A stretch of DNA of 64,000 nucleotides, from positions 48,165,452 to 48,229,451 of the forward strand of contig JAPTYO010000002.1 in assembly GCA_036873135.1 (NCBI GenBank), read 5' to 3'. Shown here in pieces: positions 63,794-64,000 of this stretch. The number at the start of each line of letters is the position of its first letter. Positions within the stretch are counted from its first letter, which is position 1. The notes under the pieces are model-generated. The model searched no databases and was not told the origin of the DNA. It saw nothing but the letters and a program-made list of their open reading frames with translations. Source of the stretch: Clarkia xantiana subsp. parviflora (taxonomy: Eukaryota; Streptophyta; Magnoliopsida; Myrtales; Onagraceae). The translations under genes were made by a program, and so were the position numbers.

Positions 63794-64000
63794 TGTTAAC
63801 ATATGGTGATTGGGCGCCGTAATTAGGAGCCCATTAATATGTATACGTTACCTAAGAAATTGGGTAAATCTCACATTAGGGAAATTGGGCTTGACCCAAA
63901 TCCCAATTGACATGAGAGGCCCAAATATTGGGCATCCTTATACATGCCCAGCCAAAACTATTAGTGTAGGGGCAAAGTGGAAGTTTGTCCACTTTGCTCC
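63794..64000 (+). mobile_element. TE-B4: start of a plus-oriented TE-B LTR
   Basis: TGTTAACATATGGTGATTGGG and the following 200 bp match, as reverse complement, the right end of the TE-B2 LTR (about 4770-5014), including the TTACCTAA.AAATTGGGTAAAT and GGGCATCC blocks. No polypurine tract precedes it, so it is a 5' LTR of an element continuing beyond the window. It interrupts TE-H. Confidence 0.75.

Overview
The window is nuclear DNA of a flowering plant. It is dominated by nested LTR retrotransposons, with one clear low-copy host gene: a two-exon AP2/ERF transcription factor of the ERF003 type at 25333-26070 (minus). Plant features include GT..AG introns of 67-150 nt with CTRAY-like branch points, LTRs with TATA boxes, tRNA-initiator-Met and TGGCGCC-type primer binding sites, and MULE and hAT non-autonomous transposons with correct target duplications. 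I cannot name the species. The ERF protein reads as eudicot-like, which is only an impression.

Layout. 1-3302: TE-A, a Ty3/gypsy element of the Tat lineage (minus, cut by the window edge). 3303-6823: non-coding LTR elements with an initiator-Met primer site (TE-B1, TE-B2). 6824-22812: remains of an old tandem-repeat-rich element (TE-I) into which TE-C (7535-18496, full length, minus) and TE-D (19170-21776, internally deleted, minus) inserted. 22813-26929: A+T-rich island holding the ERF gene. 26930-31040: TE-B3, interrupted by TE-E (minus, integrase core deleted). 31850-32345: gag/protease scrap. 32516-40809: TE-F (minus, 5'-truncated, with an internal inversion). 40811-41250: a TIR transposon. 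41290-45600: LINE-like remnants with a 1-kb tandem duplication and a hAT MITE at 44319-44903. 46427-58441: a MULE-type foldback element split by TE-G (46541-57942, plus), the youngest and nearly intact element. 59213-63793: TE-H (minus, degenerate). 63794-64000: TE-B4, running off the window.

The most striking theme is an extra gene in the 3' part of TE-C, TE-F and TE-G, on the strand opposite to gag-pol. In all three it has the same four-exon layout: a 7-nt first coding exon ATGTCTG, then introns of 111-123 nt (about 92 nt in TE-G), 73-79 nt and 67-79 nt, the second and third in phase 0. It has its own TATA box 142-154 nt before the ATG, an upstream block shared by the three copies, similar 3'-end motifs, and a tandem-repeat spacer rich in CTTAAG separating it from the convergent pol gene. 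The product (about 826-880 aa) has an N-terminal region resembling the plant 'putative gypsy type transposon' (Transposase_28-like) family, a basic nuclear-localisation-like stretch, a Pro/Ser-rich linker and a C-terminal coiled coil. A fourth, divergent relative lies in TE-H. Extra and antisense ORFs are known from Tat-lineage elements. What stands out here is the conserved splicing and dedicated promoter, seen in three independent copies.

All structures were read by eye from the sequence. Family assignments rest on recognised motifs; no database search was made.
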